Below, piece by piece: positions 1 to 11,029 of a stretch of DNA of 64,000 nt. Source of the DNA: Cherax quadricarinatus (Eukaryota > Arthropoda > Malacostraca > Decapoda > Parastacidae); NCBI RefSeq assembly GCF_038502225.1, contig NC_091355.1, positions 9,608,044-9,672,043 on the forward strand. Reading direction: 5' to 3'. The stretch's first letter is position 1, and the number at the start of each line of letters is the position of its first letter. The position numbers and the translations under genes are program-made. Under the pieces are notes generated by a model. That model was not told where the DNA came from. It saw only the letters and a program-made list of their open reading frames with translations, and did not search any database.

Positions 1-10
1 TATATAATTT

Positions 11-215
11 AGTGTGTTTCTACCCTGTTCTATATGATAATTACACAGTGGGAACATTATTATTATTATAATAAAAAAGAAGCGCTAAGCCACAAGGGCT
101 ATACAGCACAGTGGGAACAAAACCTAGATATTCTTCACGGTCGTAGTCCATCATGTAGGATGCGTCACATAACAGTGATATACTCTGTCCGCATAACTCG
201 GGAGATTTCTGTAGG
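11..215 (+). repeat. Dispersed repeat D2, copy 1, with a retroposon scrap inside
   Basis: The stretch shares phrases with 11520-11700 and with 60600-60740: a 'gtgtttctaccctgttct' opening, a 'cacagtgggaa' motif, then a 'tccatcatgtaggatg' motif and a run ending near 'gggagattt'. Around 68-110 lies a scrap of the AAT-tailed retroposon in minus orientation ('gaagcgctaag', 'ctatacagc'). No coding potential is visible. The family is unnamed; repetition is seen, function is unknown. Confidence 0.45.
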
Positions 216-279
216 GTAATAATATCGTAAAGTGACAAGTTACTTCGAAGTATTGCATATTCTACAAGAATATTATTTT

Positions 280-425
280 TTTTAAAAGGGTGGAGGGGTA
301 AGCCAGTGGAAGGCCTCGGTCAAATGACCAAAAGCTCCAGCTGCGGATCATCATATGACTAAGACGCGCGCCAGGAAACACTTGTCCTGTTTCCTAACAA
401 ATCTTATTTAGCCTAACCTACAGTG
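280..425 (+). repeat. Dispersed repeat D1, copy 1 ((CCTAA)-tailed)
   Basis: This is one of about eight copies in the window of a roughly 130-bp sequence. It opens 'ggtggaggggtaagcc', continues 'gatgaccaaaagctccag', has a hairpin-capable 'gcgggtc...gacccgc' centre, then 'aggaaacacttgtcctg', and ends in a short 'cctaacct' tail. Other copies are near 6530, 14700, 41435, 44195 (minus), 47505 (fragment), 53628 and 56103. No tRNA-like promoter or terminal inverted repeat is seen, so the element class is unknown. Confidence 0.75.
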
Positions 426-429
426 AAGT

Positions 430-955
430 AAAAATACATACGAGAGGGAGCGGAGGAAGAAGGGAGTAGTAATAGTAGTGGAAGTAGAGGTAATGATGGC
501 AGTGTTGGAGGGCACAGAATAGCGCCAGAGGGAGCACTAGTAGAAGTAGATGTAGCATCAGTCGTAGTAGCAGTAATGAGATAGTAGTAGTGGTAGTATT
601 AATGAAGTGGTAGTAGTAATAAGGTAGTAATAGTGGTGGAGGTGGTAGTGATAGTAGAAGTGTTCACACATGAACGGAAAGAAAAAAAAAAACAGACAGA
701 CCGAAGAAAGAATGGAAGGAAGGAGGGGGAGAGAAGGTAATGGTAGGGGTAGAAATAAGGAGGTAGCATAAATAGTAGTAGTGGAAAACTAAGGAAAATG
801 GCGAAGTGTATTAGTAGTAGTATATAACAAGAGAACAGAGGAGCACTAGATGAACTACTGGCGCACTGGAGTAGGACAAAAACTCCCAAGGACAAAGATC
901 ACCAAGGCAGACAGGAAAGTCATGGAAATACAGGGCAGGTGAGAAGAGATCAAGG
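430..955. other. Purine-rich AGT/AGG-rich stretch beside a Penelope remnant
   Basis: Imperfect 'agtagtagt' and 'ggaagg' runs cover this interval. A similar purine-rich stretch lies at 12890-13145, also immediately next to a Penelope-like C-terminal remnant on the minus strand, so both may be element 3' flank or untranslated sequence. No gene is seen. Confidence 0.4.
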
Positions 956-1391
956 TCAGGTCAAGTCACGAGTGTTTTGAAGTTTAGAGCACTGGACAAA
1001 GTAATGAGAGAGGCAGGCATTCTCAGGCACAAAGCTAGGACTAAGAGTCATGTTGGTAATGTTATGTATAAGGGATGCTTCAACAAGACGGTGTCTGTGA
1101 AGACTAGAAGCGTAGACAGTTTTGGCAGAAGACCAGTTAATTAGGATGACTGTGATTTTTAACATTAAAGAAAAGAGCGTTGTTGCTGTGGGCAAGGCGA
1201 ACCCTTTTGTGCTTTTTAAGTCAGAGAGCCAAAGTACTGGAGAGAAGAGCAAAATTGGAAATATAGGGAGGGTAAAGAACAGAAGCGTTAACAGTAGAAG
1301 AGAGTTTAGAGGAAAAGAAAGTTCGTTGAGCATAAGAGTAGGCAGAATTTTTGAAATTGGGATGATATCAAAGCAAGAGAACGAGCTGTGA
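956..1391 (-). pseudogene. Penelope-like element C-terminus with degraded GIY-YIG endonuclease
   Basis: Read on the minus strand, the end of this frame (SSAKTVYASSLHRHRLVEAS, then SLIH, then CLSHYFVQCSKLQNTRDLT) closely parallels the remnant at 13140-13570, which carries a clear GIY-YIG endonuclease domain. Penelope-like retroelements encode a reverse transcriptase followed by such a domain; only the end is left here. The upstream half matches the GIY-YIG core only in another frame and with stops, so at least one frameshift is present. It is a dead copy. Class assignment is good; the exact family is unknown. Confidence 0.7.
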
Positions 1392-1454
1392 AGAGTGGAA
1401 ATTTCTGAATCGAGAAACTGCGGGAGCTTCAGGATCTCTTATATAACCCATACA

Positions 1455-1672
1455 CAAAAGATAAGATAAAGTGCGTCATCGAGGACTTATTTCTTTTGTG
1501 GTCCTTTCAGTCTTGTACCCCAGGACATGACTACACCAGTCAATTAACACCCAGGTACCTACTTACTGCTAGGTGAACTGGGAGAGCAGGTGTAAGGAAA
1601 CATACTCAACTCTTCCACCCGCTCCGGGGATTGAACCATAATCACTCCAGTATGTGAGGAGAGTGCTGGAGG
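1455..1672 (-). repeat. tRNA-derived SINE (family S1), minus strand
   Basis: On the minus strand this carries the S1 body ('acctgggtgttaattgact', 'cacctgct', 'gtttccttacacctg'-like) and a tRNA-like head near 1615-1670, with a degraded B box ('ggttcaatcccc'). Its 3' end at about 1455-1465 shows an (ATCTT)-type tail read on the minus strand. Compare 36663-36957, the best copy. Truncated and diverged. Confidence 0.75.
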
Positions 1673-2395
1673 GGTAACACCAAAGATTTCTCTGAAAACT
1701 GAATGTACATCTGCTGTCGGAGATGGAAGTCCTTGAAGCAGCGATGGAGGTCTGCCACTCGGGTAATAGTGTGCCGGATGCTGTGCTTTTGGAAAAGTGG
1801 ATGGATACTTTTATGCCGCAGGTACGGAGCTTATTTGTGAAGTCTGGGAAGCTCTGGTTTGGTGGGTTCACTAGAAGATTGGTTACGGGGTTTGTATGAT
1901 TTACATACCAACAGATGATTCGCGGAGTTTCAGCGGGTGAATTCGTTCGGAATTTGTCAGGAGCTATGCAATGTTGCAAATAAGCAGGAAAGGTGAAAAA
2001 AAAAACTCAAGAGGAAGGAAGCCCATACGAATGTGACCATGACTCACTCCAAGAGAGGAAGGCAAGCATATACACATAGTGTAAATTTATAGTTAATGGG
2101 GATGTGAGAGGGACTAGGGGAAGGGTTAAAGCCGTTGGTAAAGGTGCTTTTTTTCATCAGATTCTTTATGGTTGCTGGATTTGTTGGTAGTGTTTATTAA
2201 CAGTTTTCTAACTTTATTTCTGCTTATTTCAGTTAAAAAATCATTTAATATACGCATTTCTACATCAGTCATAACACCTTCATCGTTTAATGTTAATTCT
2301 TTATATTGTAGAGAATGGTCCTTTGCTAGGTCTAACTACATTAGTGTCTTTTTAGATTTTTTTTATTGATAGCTTTTAATTTGGCCCAGTGCCCT
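1673..2395. other. No gene recognised
   Basis: I see no recognisable coding region, RNA gene or repeat from 1673 to 2395. The part from 2150 to 2395 is AT-rich and could be decayed mobile-element sequence, but no motif supports that. Confidence 0.4.
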
Positions 2396-3196
2396 CTGGG
2401 TCTCCCGACCTATGTTAGTTCTGATCCCTGGGTGTCCAGCACTATGTTAGTCCTGGTCCCTGGGTGTCCAGCACTATGTTAGTCCTGGTCCCTGGGTGTC
2501 CAGCACTGTTAGTTCTGAACCCTGGGTCTCCAGCACTGTTAGTCCTGATCCCTGGGTGTCCAGCACTATGTTAGTTCTGATCCCTGGGTCTCCCGACCTA
2601 TGTTAGTTCTGATCCCTGGGTGTCCAGCACTGTTAGGTTTGATCCCTGGGTCTCCAGCACTATGTTAGGTTTGATCCCTGGGTCTCCAGCACTATGTTAG
2701 GTTTGATCCCTGGGTCTCCAGCACTATGTTAGGTTTGATCCCTGGGTCTCCAGCACTGTTAGGTTTGATCCCTGGGTCTCCAGCACTATGTTAGGTTTGA
2801 TCCCTGGGTCTCCAGCACTATGTTAGGTTTGATCCCTGGGTCTCCAGCACTATGTTAGGTTTGATCCCTGGGTCTCCAGCACTATGTTAGGTTTGATCCC
2901 TGGGTCTCCAGCACTATGTTAGGTTTGATCCCTGGGTCTCCAGCACTATGTTAGGTTTGATCCCTGGGTCTCCAGCACTGTTAGGTTTGATCCCTGGGTC
3001 TCCAGCACTATGTTAGGTTTGATCCCTGGGTCTCCAGCACTATGTTAGGTTTGATCCCTGGGTCTCCAGCACTGTTAGGTTTGATCCCTGGGTCTCCAGC
3101 ACTGTTAGGTTTGTTTCCTGGGTCTCCAGCACTGTTAGGTTTGATCCCTGGATCTCCAGCACTGTGTTAATCCTGACTGATCCCTGGGTCTCCAAC
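2396..3196 (+). repeat. 32-bp minisatellite, about 25 copies
   Basis: The unit is 32 bp (a 30-bp variant lacks 'at'). It reads 'ttaggtttgatccctggg' followed by 'tctccagcactatg'. Copies on the left edge are older ('ttagttctgatcc', 'ttagtcctggtcc') and the centre is nearly uniform, the usual pattern of homogenisation from the middle. Each central unit contains TTAGG, the arthropod telomere word, but not in tandem. No coding role. Confidence 0.95.
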
Positions 3197-5989
3197 CCTT
3201 CTATCACCTCCCTCCCCCTTCGTTTATTTTACCACATTCCTTCCCCTCCACCCTATCCTACTACTCGCCCTCCCTCCTTCACACCCCGTTCCTTCCTCCA
3301 TGCACTCTTTCCCCCTCTATCCACCCTCTTTCTACCACATCTTTTCTCCCTCTACACCCTCCCTAATACTCCCCATGCTTGTATCTGGGGATAGCTTGCA
3401 TTTATATTGCTGTGTCCCCTCGTTCCTTCCTCTGTCTCCATCCTTATCTTTTTACCTTGTTTTCTTTCCACCTTTCCTTTATCTCCTCCCTTAGCCATTA
3501 ATTAATGACAGTTCCTGATACCACTTTTATTTTTATAACTTGAAAAATGGTTACCCCTGCTGAGTGCCATTATAGAACGTAAACCTCAGAGGAATCGTCT
3601 TAATAAGACATTCTTATGGAATGTCTCAGGAATTGTCACAGAGGATTCTTGTCACATTACAGGATAAATTTAGCATATTCACCTCACCCATGGTCAACTG
3701 CTGGCAGGAACTGCTGCTCGTCTTTGTGCACTGCGTCTCACTCTGAACCATAGTTTTTAATATAATCAACTCTCCGGCCTTAGTAATTTAGCTAAGCGTA
3801 AGTTTTATCAGCACCAGTGTGTGTGTGATAGACGGACCCTCCAGGAAAATGTTAGGAAACTATTTAGTTATGGTTACTCTTATTGTGTTTATAATTGTTG
3901 CTCTTATCTGCTGCGATGTAATGTATTGTGACTGACTTATCAATAAGCGGGCTAAGCTGTAGTTGAGGGTAGTAATTACATCATTAACTGTTCGTTTCTT
4001 AACCCATCGTGTAATATTTTTTTCAAACTTATTATTCCAAAATCAAAACTTACTTTTCTAAAGTTTATATATTTTGTTGAATATTTTTTTTTTTTGAAAT
4101 ATCAGTTATAAGGCAACAACATAGTGTCAGCGGGTCAGCAGCAATCATGTCTGGCTCTCATGTTAAAATAAAATTTTTACTAGTGCAATAGCTGACAGCA
4201 GCGAGGTGGGAGGGGGTGGGTTATGTTCCACTTACGGTCGCCAACCCTGCCACTCTTAAATCCGCTACTGGGTTTAAGGTCTTGTTGTACAGTTCTACAG
4301 TGTTGCAGTATTAGTTCGTGCGTTATATATTTGCAAATGAATGAGTTTTTAGTGTAAAAAGTGCTGAATGACCTTCATCCCAGCATTTTGTACATTTTTT
4401 CAGTAGATTGTCGCACCCAGGGGTTGAAAAAGTGACAAACTCCACAACGATTCACCGCAGCTAGAGAGCGCAGCAGCAACTGTGTGTAAGAGTGAACTTT
4501 TTTTTTTCCTTTAAATGCTCATTACCCACAAGTACAAGAGCTAACATGACCTGTTGACCCCTTAGAGTCGTAAACCTTCCTTCATCTCAGATATAAAAAT
4601 TAAATAGTCTGATGACTCCTGAAGAATGATGACCATGCATGTAAGAGGGAATGTGACCAGCAGAGAATCATGGCACCAGATTCAAAATATAGTGACTACT
4701 AGGCTTAAGCATCACTACGACAAGTGTTGACCAATGAAGAATTATGACCCCCAGGATAAGGCACTAATGTGACTTATTTTGTCTCTGAAGCATTATGACT
4801 CCAGGACTAAACACAAATGTGACCTGTTGACCTCCATGGAATCATGACCCGCAGAAAGCAACATACCAACAAGAGGAGAAGCGGTGGCAGTGGGTGTCGA
4901 CGACCCCAGCAGGTCTATGATGGAGCAGCTGTGGGTGTGGGACTCAGGGGAGAGGGGGGCCATATCTCCATGGTTTTCCTTAATTAGTGAACCAGATAGT
5001 TCGGTCGTTGTCACGTCATGCCTGCGAGGACGAGAAGAGTGGGTGGTGCGTGTCAGCCAACAGTCACATAACGGCAGAGAATACAAGCGACTCTGATGCA
5101 GTGTTGGGGGTGAGTGAACTCCTGAACCTCAACTTAACCTGCGAATGAAACTCGCTTCTCCTACAGAAGAAACAACAACACGATGAGACTTTTAGGGCTT
5201 TTTCGAATTCTTTTTCATTGATCAAGAAGCGTGTTGATGAGGAAGTTGGTTTGTGAAGTGGAAACGCCGGGGTGAATGACCTGCCTGAGCCCTTACCTCC
5301 CTCCCTGTGGAACCCCACACCACTTTCCTCAGTCACTGCTCCCTGGTAATGAATAGCTTGGGTTAATGTGCTCCCTCCTTCATTATCTCCACTACACATT
5401 ACTTTATCTCATCACTTAATTGCTACTCCGGTTTTAGTCCCACATCTGTCAGGTCTCGATAGAAATATTTTCTTCTTTGGAATTTTGGAGTTTAATCGCA
5501 AAGTATAAAGATGTTTGTTATCATAGCTGGTAGGAAAACGAGGAATTGTTGTAGGTGATAGATATGAAATCCGTATCTCTTTATTTGTTCAGACTACGTT
5601 TAGACTGCACGGCAGACTTTGGAGGTAACAGATTCTACCTGGTGTGTTCTAGTGTAAGTTTTTGGTCTTGCAGAACTGACTGGAATGAACTGATCCCAGA
5701 TTATATGTTCTTCGGTGAACTTAAAAAGTCGCTGGATGTCGAAACGTCTTCAAAATACAGATGCCCAGGCGTTTCACATATTTTATTTATCTACTTGTGA
5801 TAATACAAGGCGAAACGTCTCGATAAAATCTGCAATTACTTCCTGTGTTTACTTGTGTTGTGCAAGACGTTGCTCTCTGCCTCACACACTTCCCTCATAT
5901 TACTCCTTAGGAGATTAATGCGCGGTTATTGTATATTGTTAATTGATGAATAATGGATCACGAGCCTTAGTATGTATTTGTTAACAGAT
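3197..5989. other. Low-copy sequence without a recognised gene
   Basis: 3200-3490 is pyrimidine-rich. 4600-4870 holds loosely repeated 'aatcatgaccc'/'gaatgatgacc' phrases that look like a very old tandem repeat. 5060-5400 and 4793-5086 contain open frames of about 100 codons with no recognisable domain. 5700-5850 contains 'gtcgaaacgtc' and 'gcgaaacgtc' phrases like those in Penelope-type termini, too weak to call. Confidence 0.4.
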
Positions 5990-6470
5990 CATTTCATCCT
6001 CAGACAATTAAACTTCAGAGACCGACAGGACTCCTTTCTGGCCTCTTGAACTCATATTTACTCTTAAAACTATGTATGGAGTTCGCCTCCACTCCTTCCA
6101 CATCCAGTTCATTCAACTTCCTTGCTCCTTGAGACTGAGAAAATACTCCCCAACATCTCTGTGATTCATTTGTGTTTTTAACTTGCATTTGTCACCTTGT
6201 AACTGGTCTTCACATTGTAGAAAGTCTGTCCTTAACCCTTTTATTACTTTTGATTATTTTATACGTCGTAATTATGTTTCCCCTTGTCCTCCTCCTCTTC
6301 CAAGGTCGTCAGGTTTAATTCTCGTACTTCTCATAATTCAGGCGCTAATCTAGTTCTGAACGTTTGCACATTTTAATACTTTCATGGTTATTTAATCAGG
6401 TGTGGGCTCCAGGCTGGCTCTGCATATTCTAAATCGGGCCTGAAATACGTTTACATAGAATCCCAAAGAA
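5990..6470 (-). pseudogene. LINE reverse-transcriptase C-terminal relic
   Basis: Read on the minus strand, this gives pieces such as NYEKYEN, TTLEERRTRGNIITTYKI-like text near 6270-6345 and KLNELDVEGVEANSIHSFKS near 6040-6110. These match the generic C-terminal tail of CR1/Jockey-type LINE proteins (ordered as 'RRxRGDxIxxYKI' then 'NxLPxxVVEAxTVxSFKxRxD'). Several stops and frameshifts are present. 5'-truncated and dead. Confidence 0.6.
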
Positions 6471-6524
6471 TTTGTTTTATTAAGATTCTTGAAGGCTCTT
6501 CTGAGATTTACTAGCAGATGACTA

Positions 6525-6700
6525 GGGGGGGGAGGGGCACCACTCCCACGAGCCCTCCTTGGGCGGGGATGGTGCCGGTGCCTGGATGACCAAAAGCTCC
6601 AGCTGTGGGTCATATGACTAAGACCCGCTTCAGGAAACATGTCCTGTTTCCTGACAAACCCTGGAGGTTACCTGGAGGTAACCCTACCCTAACTCTACAC
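6525..6700 (+). repeat. Dispersed repeat D1, copy 2 (diverged head)
   Basis: The common core 'gatgaccaaaagctccag' to 'aggaaacatgtcctg' is present. The opening is replaced by 'cacgagccctccttggg', similar to 'cacgagcccctttgggg' at 40018, so the head may be chimeric with another repeat. Confidence 0.65.
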
Positions 6701-6775
6701 ATATGCTGCTACGTATGATAATCTATGTGACTGTATTTGTGTATACCTGAATAAACTTACCTAACCTAACTTCTC
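6701..6775 (+). repeat. Short dispersed 3'-end module, ending (CCTAA)
   Basis: This module contains 'gataatctatgtgactg' and 'gtgtatacctgaataaac', then 'ttacctaacctaac'. The same text occurs inverted at 13597-13660, and a diverged copy lies at 53495-53560. It looks like the 3' end of a retroelement with an AATAAA-type signal and a telomere-like tail. The class is unknown. Confidence 0.5.
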
Positions 6776-6779
6776 ATAG

Positions 6780-7084
6780 GCTGCCGAGGCTTATGTGCTC
6801 TACTGGAAATGTGTCTACTGGTAATATGTCCTTACCTGTAGCTTCTCACTCCCTCTCTGTATTCCATATTTGGGCTCTCCCCTTTATCAGATTATATGAC
6901 CTTGAGCTTGTATGCATTGAATTTCATCAGCCACTTGACAGCTCCAGTAATATGTCTAAGTTGCACTGGAGCCATTCACTGTCCTTCCCTGTTCGAATTT
7001 ACACATCAGTAATAATAGTGGCTAGAGTACTGATCCTTGAGGGATACCACATTTTACCTAAGTCGACACTTCCTCTCGTACTAA
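6780..7084 (-). pseudogene. LINE reverse-transcriptase fragment with a GIPQGSV motif
   Basis: On the minus strand, 7022-7045 reads GIPQGSV, the hallmark (motif B) of LINE reverse transcriptases. The rest, reading toward 6780, is out of frame in places. It lies upstream, in minus-strand order, of the C-terminal piece at 5990-6470, with a D1 insertion between them, so both may come from one old element. Confidence 0.6.
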
Positions 7085-7290
7085 CTGATGTTGTACTCAC
7101 CTATTTGTGGTTGCAGGGGTCGAGACTCTGCTCCTGGCCCCGCATCTTCACTGGTCACTACTAGGTCCTCTCTCTCCCTGCTCAATGAGCTTTATCATAC
7201 CTCGTCTTAAAACTGTTTGGTTCCTGCCTCCACTACATCACTTGCCAGACTATTCCACTTCCTGACAACTCTATGACTGAAGAAATGTGT
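7085..7290 (-). pseudogene. LINE family B, 3'-terminal fragment
   Basis: This is the reverse complement of the end of the copies at 36997-37977. It includes the terminal 'aaataggtgagtac' module (here 'gtactcacctattt'), the 'ggggccaggagc' stretch and the codons for an RVVRxWN-like ending. It is too short to contain catalytic motifs. Confidence 0.75.
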
Positions 7291-7447
7291 GTGTGTGTGT
7301 CTCCAGGACACGGAAGCCACCATGGACGGGCGGCCACGGAGGAAGACACGACCAGGAACACACATGAATAATGTAATGGAGAAGTTTACCTTGATGTTCT
7401 CTGTTTGTGGTCGTGTAAGTTTGTTCCTGAGTTCACGTCCTCATAGG

Positions 7448-7655
7448 AATGATAGTGATGCTGACACTAACCGCACTGCTGATAGTGATGCTGACACTAA
7501 CAGCACTGCTGACAGTGATGACTGACACTAACCACACTGCTGGCAGTGATGACTGACACTAACCACACTGCTGACAGTGATGACTGACACCATCCAAACT
7601 GCTGACAGTGATGACTGACACCATCCATACTACTGACAGTGAATGGTGATGAATG
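7448..7655 (+). repeat. 31-bp minisatellite, about 6 copies
   Basis: The unit is 31 bp, 'gactgacactaaccacac' plus 'tgctgacagtgat'. The first two copies are shorter ('gctgacactaac'). A short, moderately diverged array with no coding role. Confidence 0.85.
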
Positions 7656-7734
7656 ACACCAACTACAGTTACACTACATGTCTCTATATTAGTGATTATT
7701 AATGAAATTTGTCGAGTTTTAACCATCGCAGATT

Positions 7735-8060
7735 TTACACTTTAAGCACCAAGTTACTGCTAGGTGAAGAAGGGTAGCAGGTGCAAGACGGCCTAAAGGT
7801 ATCAAAACATTGTCATAGGATACATTACTGCCTAGCGATCCTTTTCTTTTAATAAGTTACAAAGCCTAGCTGGGGTAGGCCAGCGGATGCTACACCACTG
7901 AACTGGTTGTCATCCGAGCAAGACCCGTGTTAGGTCACTCGCGTGTTTAGTATAACCTGGAGGGTGTTCCAGGGGTCAACGCCCCCGCGGCCCAGTCCTT
8001 GACCAGGTTTCCCTGTGGATCAAGGTCTGATCAGTCAGGCTGTTACTGTGACGAATGAAA
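7735..8060 (-). repeat. SINE and LINE-A tail fragments
   Basis: 7740-7795 carries an S1 SINE body scrap ('ttactgctaggtgaa'). 7955-8055 carries the LINE-A 3' end in minus orientation ('ggtcaacgcccccgcggccc', then 'gatcag' and 'caggctgttact'), the same sequence as at 13869 and 18770. This copy is more diverged than the other two. Confidence 0.65.
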
Positions 8061-8221
8061 CATGACCACCACCCATACATCCCACCTTGCCCAAGATGCG
8101 ATTCAGACAATATTTATTTTACAAGTGCATAATACGACTGATACAGACCGAGCTGCCATCAGTGACATACTGTATATAATGTCCCTGGTTATGCACAGCA
8201 TTTTAGGCAACGTAGGCTAAG

Positions 8222-8405
8222 CTTGTCCCCCAGGATGCCACCCACAACAATTTACAAACACCCAGGTACCTACGTACTGCTAGGTGAACAAGGGCAACAG
8301 GTGTAAGGAAACGTACCCAACGCTTCGCCCGTGCCTGAGATCAATCTCGGACCCCTTTAGTGTGTTGGGTGAGGACCCGACTAACCAAGCCACGAGGGGC
8401 AGTGC
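8222..8405 (-). repeat. tRNA-derived SINE S1, minus strand
   Basis: On the minus strand it reads from a tRNA-like head near 8400 ('cctcgtggcttggttag' with a decayed B box) into the S1 body ('gtttccttacacctgttg', 'ctagcagtacgtaggtacc', 'ggtggcatcctgggggac'). The 3' tail is missing. Confidence 0.8.
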
Positions 8406-8694
8406 CTGGATGCACTACACGAAGATGGCAATACAGGTTGTGCCTCTGTGTACTGCTGTTCCTCCCCGTCTAACTGTAAGCGTTGCTTCATCTCATTGGT
8501 GATCTACTAGTGACAGATTTAGTGCCCTCTCGAATATTGGCTTCCGGTCGTACACACTAAATTTTTGGGTGGTCAAAGAATGGTGCATACCTCAACAAAT
8601 AAGTCAGTTAGCCTTGTAAGGGTTAGACAACTTGTGAGAAGATATAAGACGTCGTGGGTATTACTGTCACGTATTCTGTGCTCTACTTTCTTCA

Positions 8695-8920
8695 ATGTTA
8701 CGGTGAGGGCCTGGGTTCGATTCCCAGCCAGAGTAGAAACATTGGACGTGTTTCTTTCCACCTGTTGTCTATGTTCCCCATCAGTAAAATGGGTACCTGG
8801 GTGTTAGTCGACTGGTGTGGGTCGCATCCTGGGACACTGACCTAAGGAGGCCTGGTGACAGACCGGGCCGCGGGGGCGTTGACCCCCGGAACTCTCTCCA
8901 GATAAACTCCAGATAGTTAT
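8695..8920 (+). repeat. tRNA-derived SINE S1 with a LINE-A 3' tail
   Basis: The B box is 'gggttcgattccc' at about 8713-8726. The conserved S1 body follows ('gtacctgggtgttagtcgac', 'ggtgtgggtcgcatcctggg'). From about 8849 the element switches to the 3' end of LINE A: 'ggcctggtgacagaccgg', 'gcgttgacccccggaactct', then two tandem 'ctccagataaa'-type repeats. The same tail, reverse complemented, ends the LINE at 18770-19735. SINEs commonly borrow a partner LINE's 3' end, so this is probably a SINE/LINE pair. Confidence 0.85.
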
Positions 8921-9012
8921 GGGAAAGCGCTAAACCCGTAGGGGTCATGCAGTACCTGGGGGGAAATGGAAGGCATTCAGGCCTAATTGAAGGGTGTTCC
9001 CTGTATAATGGT
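8921..9012 (-). repeat. AAT-tailed retroposon fragment, minus strand
   Basis: It contains 'gggaaagcgctaaacccg', then 'gtacctgggggg' and 'ggaaggcattcaggcctaat', the 3' half of the retroposon seen complete at 45952-46120. It abuts the SINE tail on its left. Confidence 0.75.
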
Positions 9013-9120
9013 GTCGCAGATGACAACTGAGGCTGTTGGGGATGTAGACCAAAGAGCAGTAATACTGCCTGTTGGGTCGAGAGTTTGTCACATCTGGAAG
9101 GTTTGAGGACGACTTTTCTT

Positions 9121-10628
9121 ACCAGATGGTGACTGTTCTTGCTAGATGGTGTCTGTTCTTACTATATAGTGACTGTTCTTGTTAAATGGTGACTGTTTTT
9201 GCTAGATGGTGACTATTTTTGCTAGATGGTGACTATTCTTGCTAGATGGTGTCTGTTCTCGTTAAATGGTGACTGTTTTTGCTAGATGGTGACTATTCTT
9301 GCTAGATGGTGTCTGTTCTTACTAGATGGTGTCTGTTCTTGTTAAATGGTGACTGTTTTTGCTAGATGGTGACTATTCTTGCTAGATGGTGTCTGTTCTT
9401 GTTAAATGGTGACTGTTTTTGCTAGATGGTGACTATTCTTGCTAGATGGTGTCTGTTCTCGTTAAATGGTGACTGTTTTTGCTAGATGGTGACTGTTTTT
9501 GCTAGATGGTGACTGTTTTTGCTAGAGGGTGTCTGTTCTTACTAGATAATGACTGTTCTTGTTAAATGGTGACTGTTCTTGCTGGATGGTGACTGTTCTT
9601 GCTAGATGGTGACTGTTCTTGTTAAATGGTGACTGTTCTTGTTAAATGGTGACTGTTCTTGCTAGATGTCTGTTCTTACTAGATGGTGTCTGTTCTTACT
9701 AGATGGTGTCTGTTCTTACTAGATGGTGTCTGTTCTTACTAGATGGTGTCTGTTCTTACTAGATGATAACTGTTCTTACTAGATGGTGTCTGTTCTTACT
9801 AGATAATGACTGTTCTTGTTAAATGGTGACTGTTCTTGCTGGATGGTGACTGTTCTTGCTAGATGGTGACTGTTCTTGTTAAATGGTGACTGTTCTTGTT
9901 AAATGGTGACTGTTCTTGCTAGATGATGTCTGTTCTTACTAGATGGTGTCTGTTCTTACTAGATGGTGTCTGTTCTTACTAGATGGTGTCTGTTCTTACT
10001 AGATGGTGTCTGTTCTTACTAGATGGTGTCTGTTCTTACTAGATGATAACTGTTCTTACTAGATGGTGTCTGTTCTTACTAGATGGTGTCTGTTCTTACT
10101 AGATGGTGTCTGTTCTTACTAGATGGTGTCTGTTCTTACTAGATGATAACTGTTCTTACTAGATGGTGTCTGTTCTTACTAGATAGTGTCTGTTCTTACT
10201 AGATGGTGTCTGTTCTTACTAGATGGTGTCTGTTCTTACTAGATGGTGTCTGTTCTTACTAGATGATAACTGTTCTTATTAGATGATAACTGTTCTTACT
10301 AGATGGTGTCTGTTCTTACTAGATGGTATCTGTTCTTACTAGATGGTATCTGTTCTTACTAGATGGTGTCTGTTCTTACTAGATGGTGTCTGTTCTTACT
10401 AGATGATAACTGTTCTTACTAGATGATAACTGTTCTTACTAGATGGTGTCTGTTCTTACTAGATGGTATCTGTTCTTACTAGATGGTATCTGTTCTTACT
10501 AGATGGTATCTGTTCTTACTAGATGGTGTCTGTTCTTACTAGATGGTGTCTGTTCTTACTAGATGGTATCTGTTCTTACTAGATGGTATCTGTTCTTACT
10601 AGATGGTGTCTGTTCTTACTAGATGATG
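9121..10628 (+). repeat. 20-bp satellite, about 75 copies, two domains
   Basis: The unit is 20 bp: 'ctagatggtgtctgttctta' and variants. In 9121-9660 several variants ('gttaaatggtgactg', 'gctagatggtgactatt') alternate in 60-bp groups. In 9660-10620 nearly all units are one variant, with 'gataac' and 'ggtatc' forms interspersed. About 130 bp from 9541 recurs almost unchanged from 9798. No coding role. Confidence 0.97.
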
Positions 10629-11029
10629 ACAAATATAATATTAAACCATTACAATAACTGAACAACCACTACCATACCTGAACAACCATCACAGTAATCT
10701 ACAAAAAGGAGGGATGCAATAGCGATGTTTAGGTGGTCATCACAGCAATAGCCGACCAGCCGTTTTCAATAATAAAAAATTAGAGATATCACAACGATCC
10801 CTTCACAGTTCTGACATTAGAATAACAGTCTGTATTACTTCTGAGAAATTATTCTCTGATTAGTCGACCTTTGAGAGAGACATTTAGAGAAAGACATTCA
10901 AATGCAGATCCCACAGTGCTTAAAAAAAGGCAATCCCGTGGTATATAACACAGCCTTTACATTAATTGCACAATGTTGAGTCAGTGGTACAAAAAATACA
11001 GTAACTGTGTAGATGTGACAACTGACAAG
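10629..11029. other. No gene; stray unit of a downstream array
   Basis: 10713-10755 ('gcaatagcgatgtttagg', 'tggtcatcacagcaatag') is a single diverged copy of the 29-bp unit that forms the array at 14084-14385, about 3.4 kb away. Nothing else is recognised. Confidence 0.5.

Noticed and set aside
2396..3196. Interstitial telomere array because each unit contains TTAGG
   Set aside because: TTAGG appears once per 32 bp and not in tandem, so this is an ordinary minisatellite.
4793..5399. Possible exons in opposed ~100-codon frames
   Set aside because: No domain, splice context or composition signal separates these from chance frames; left as unassigned.
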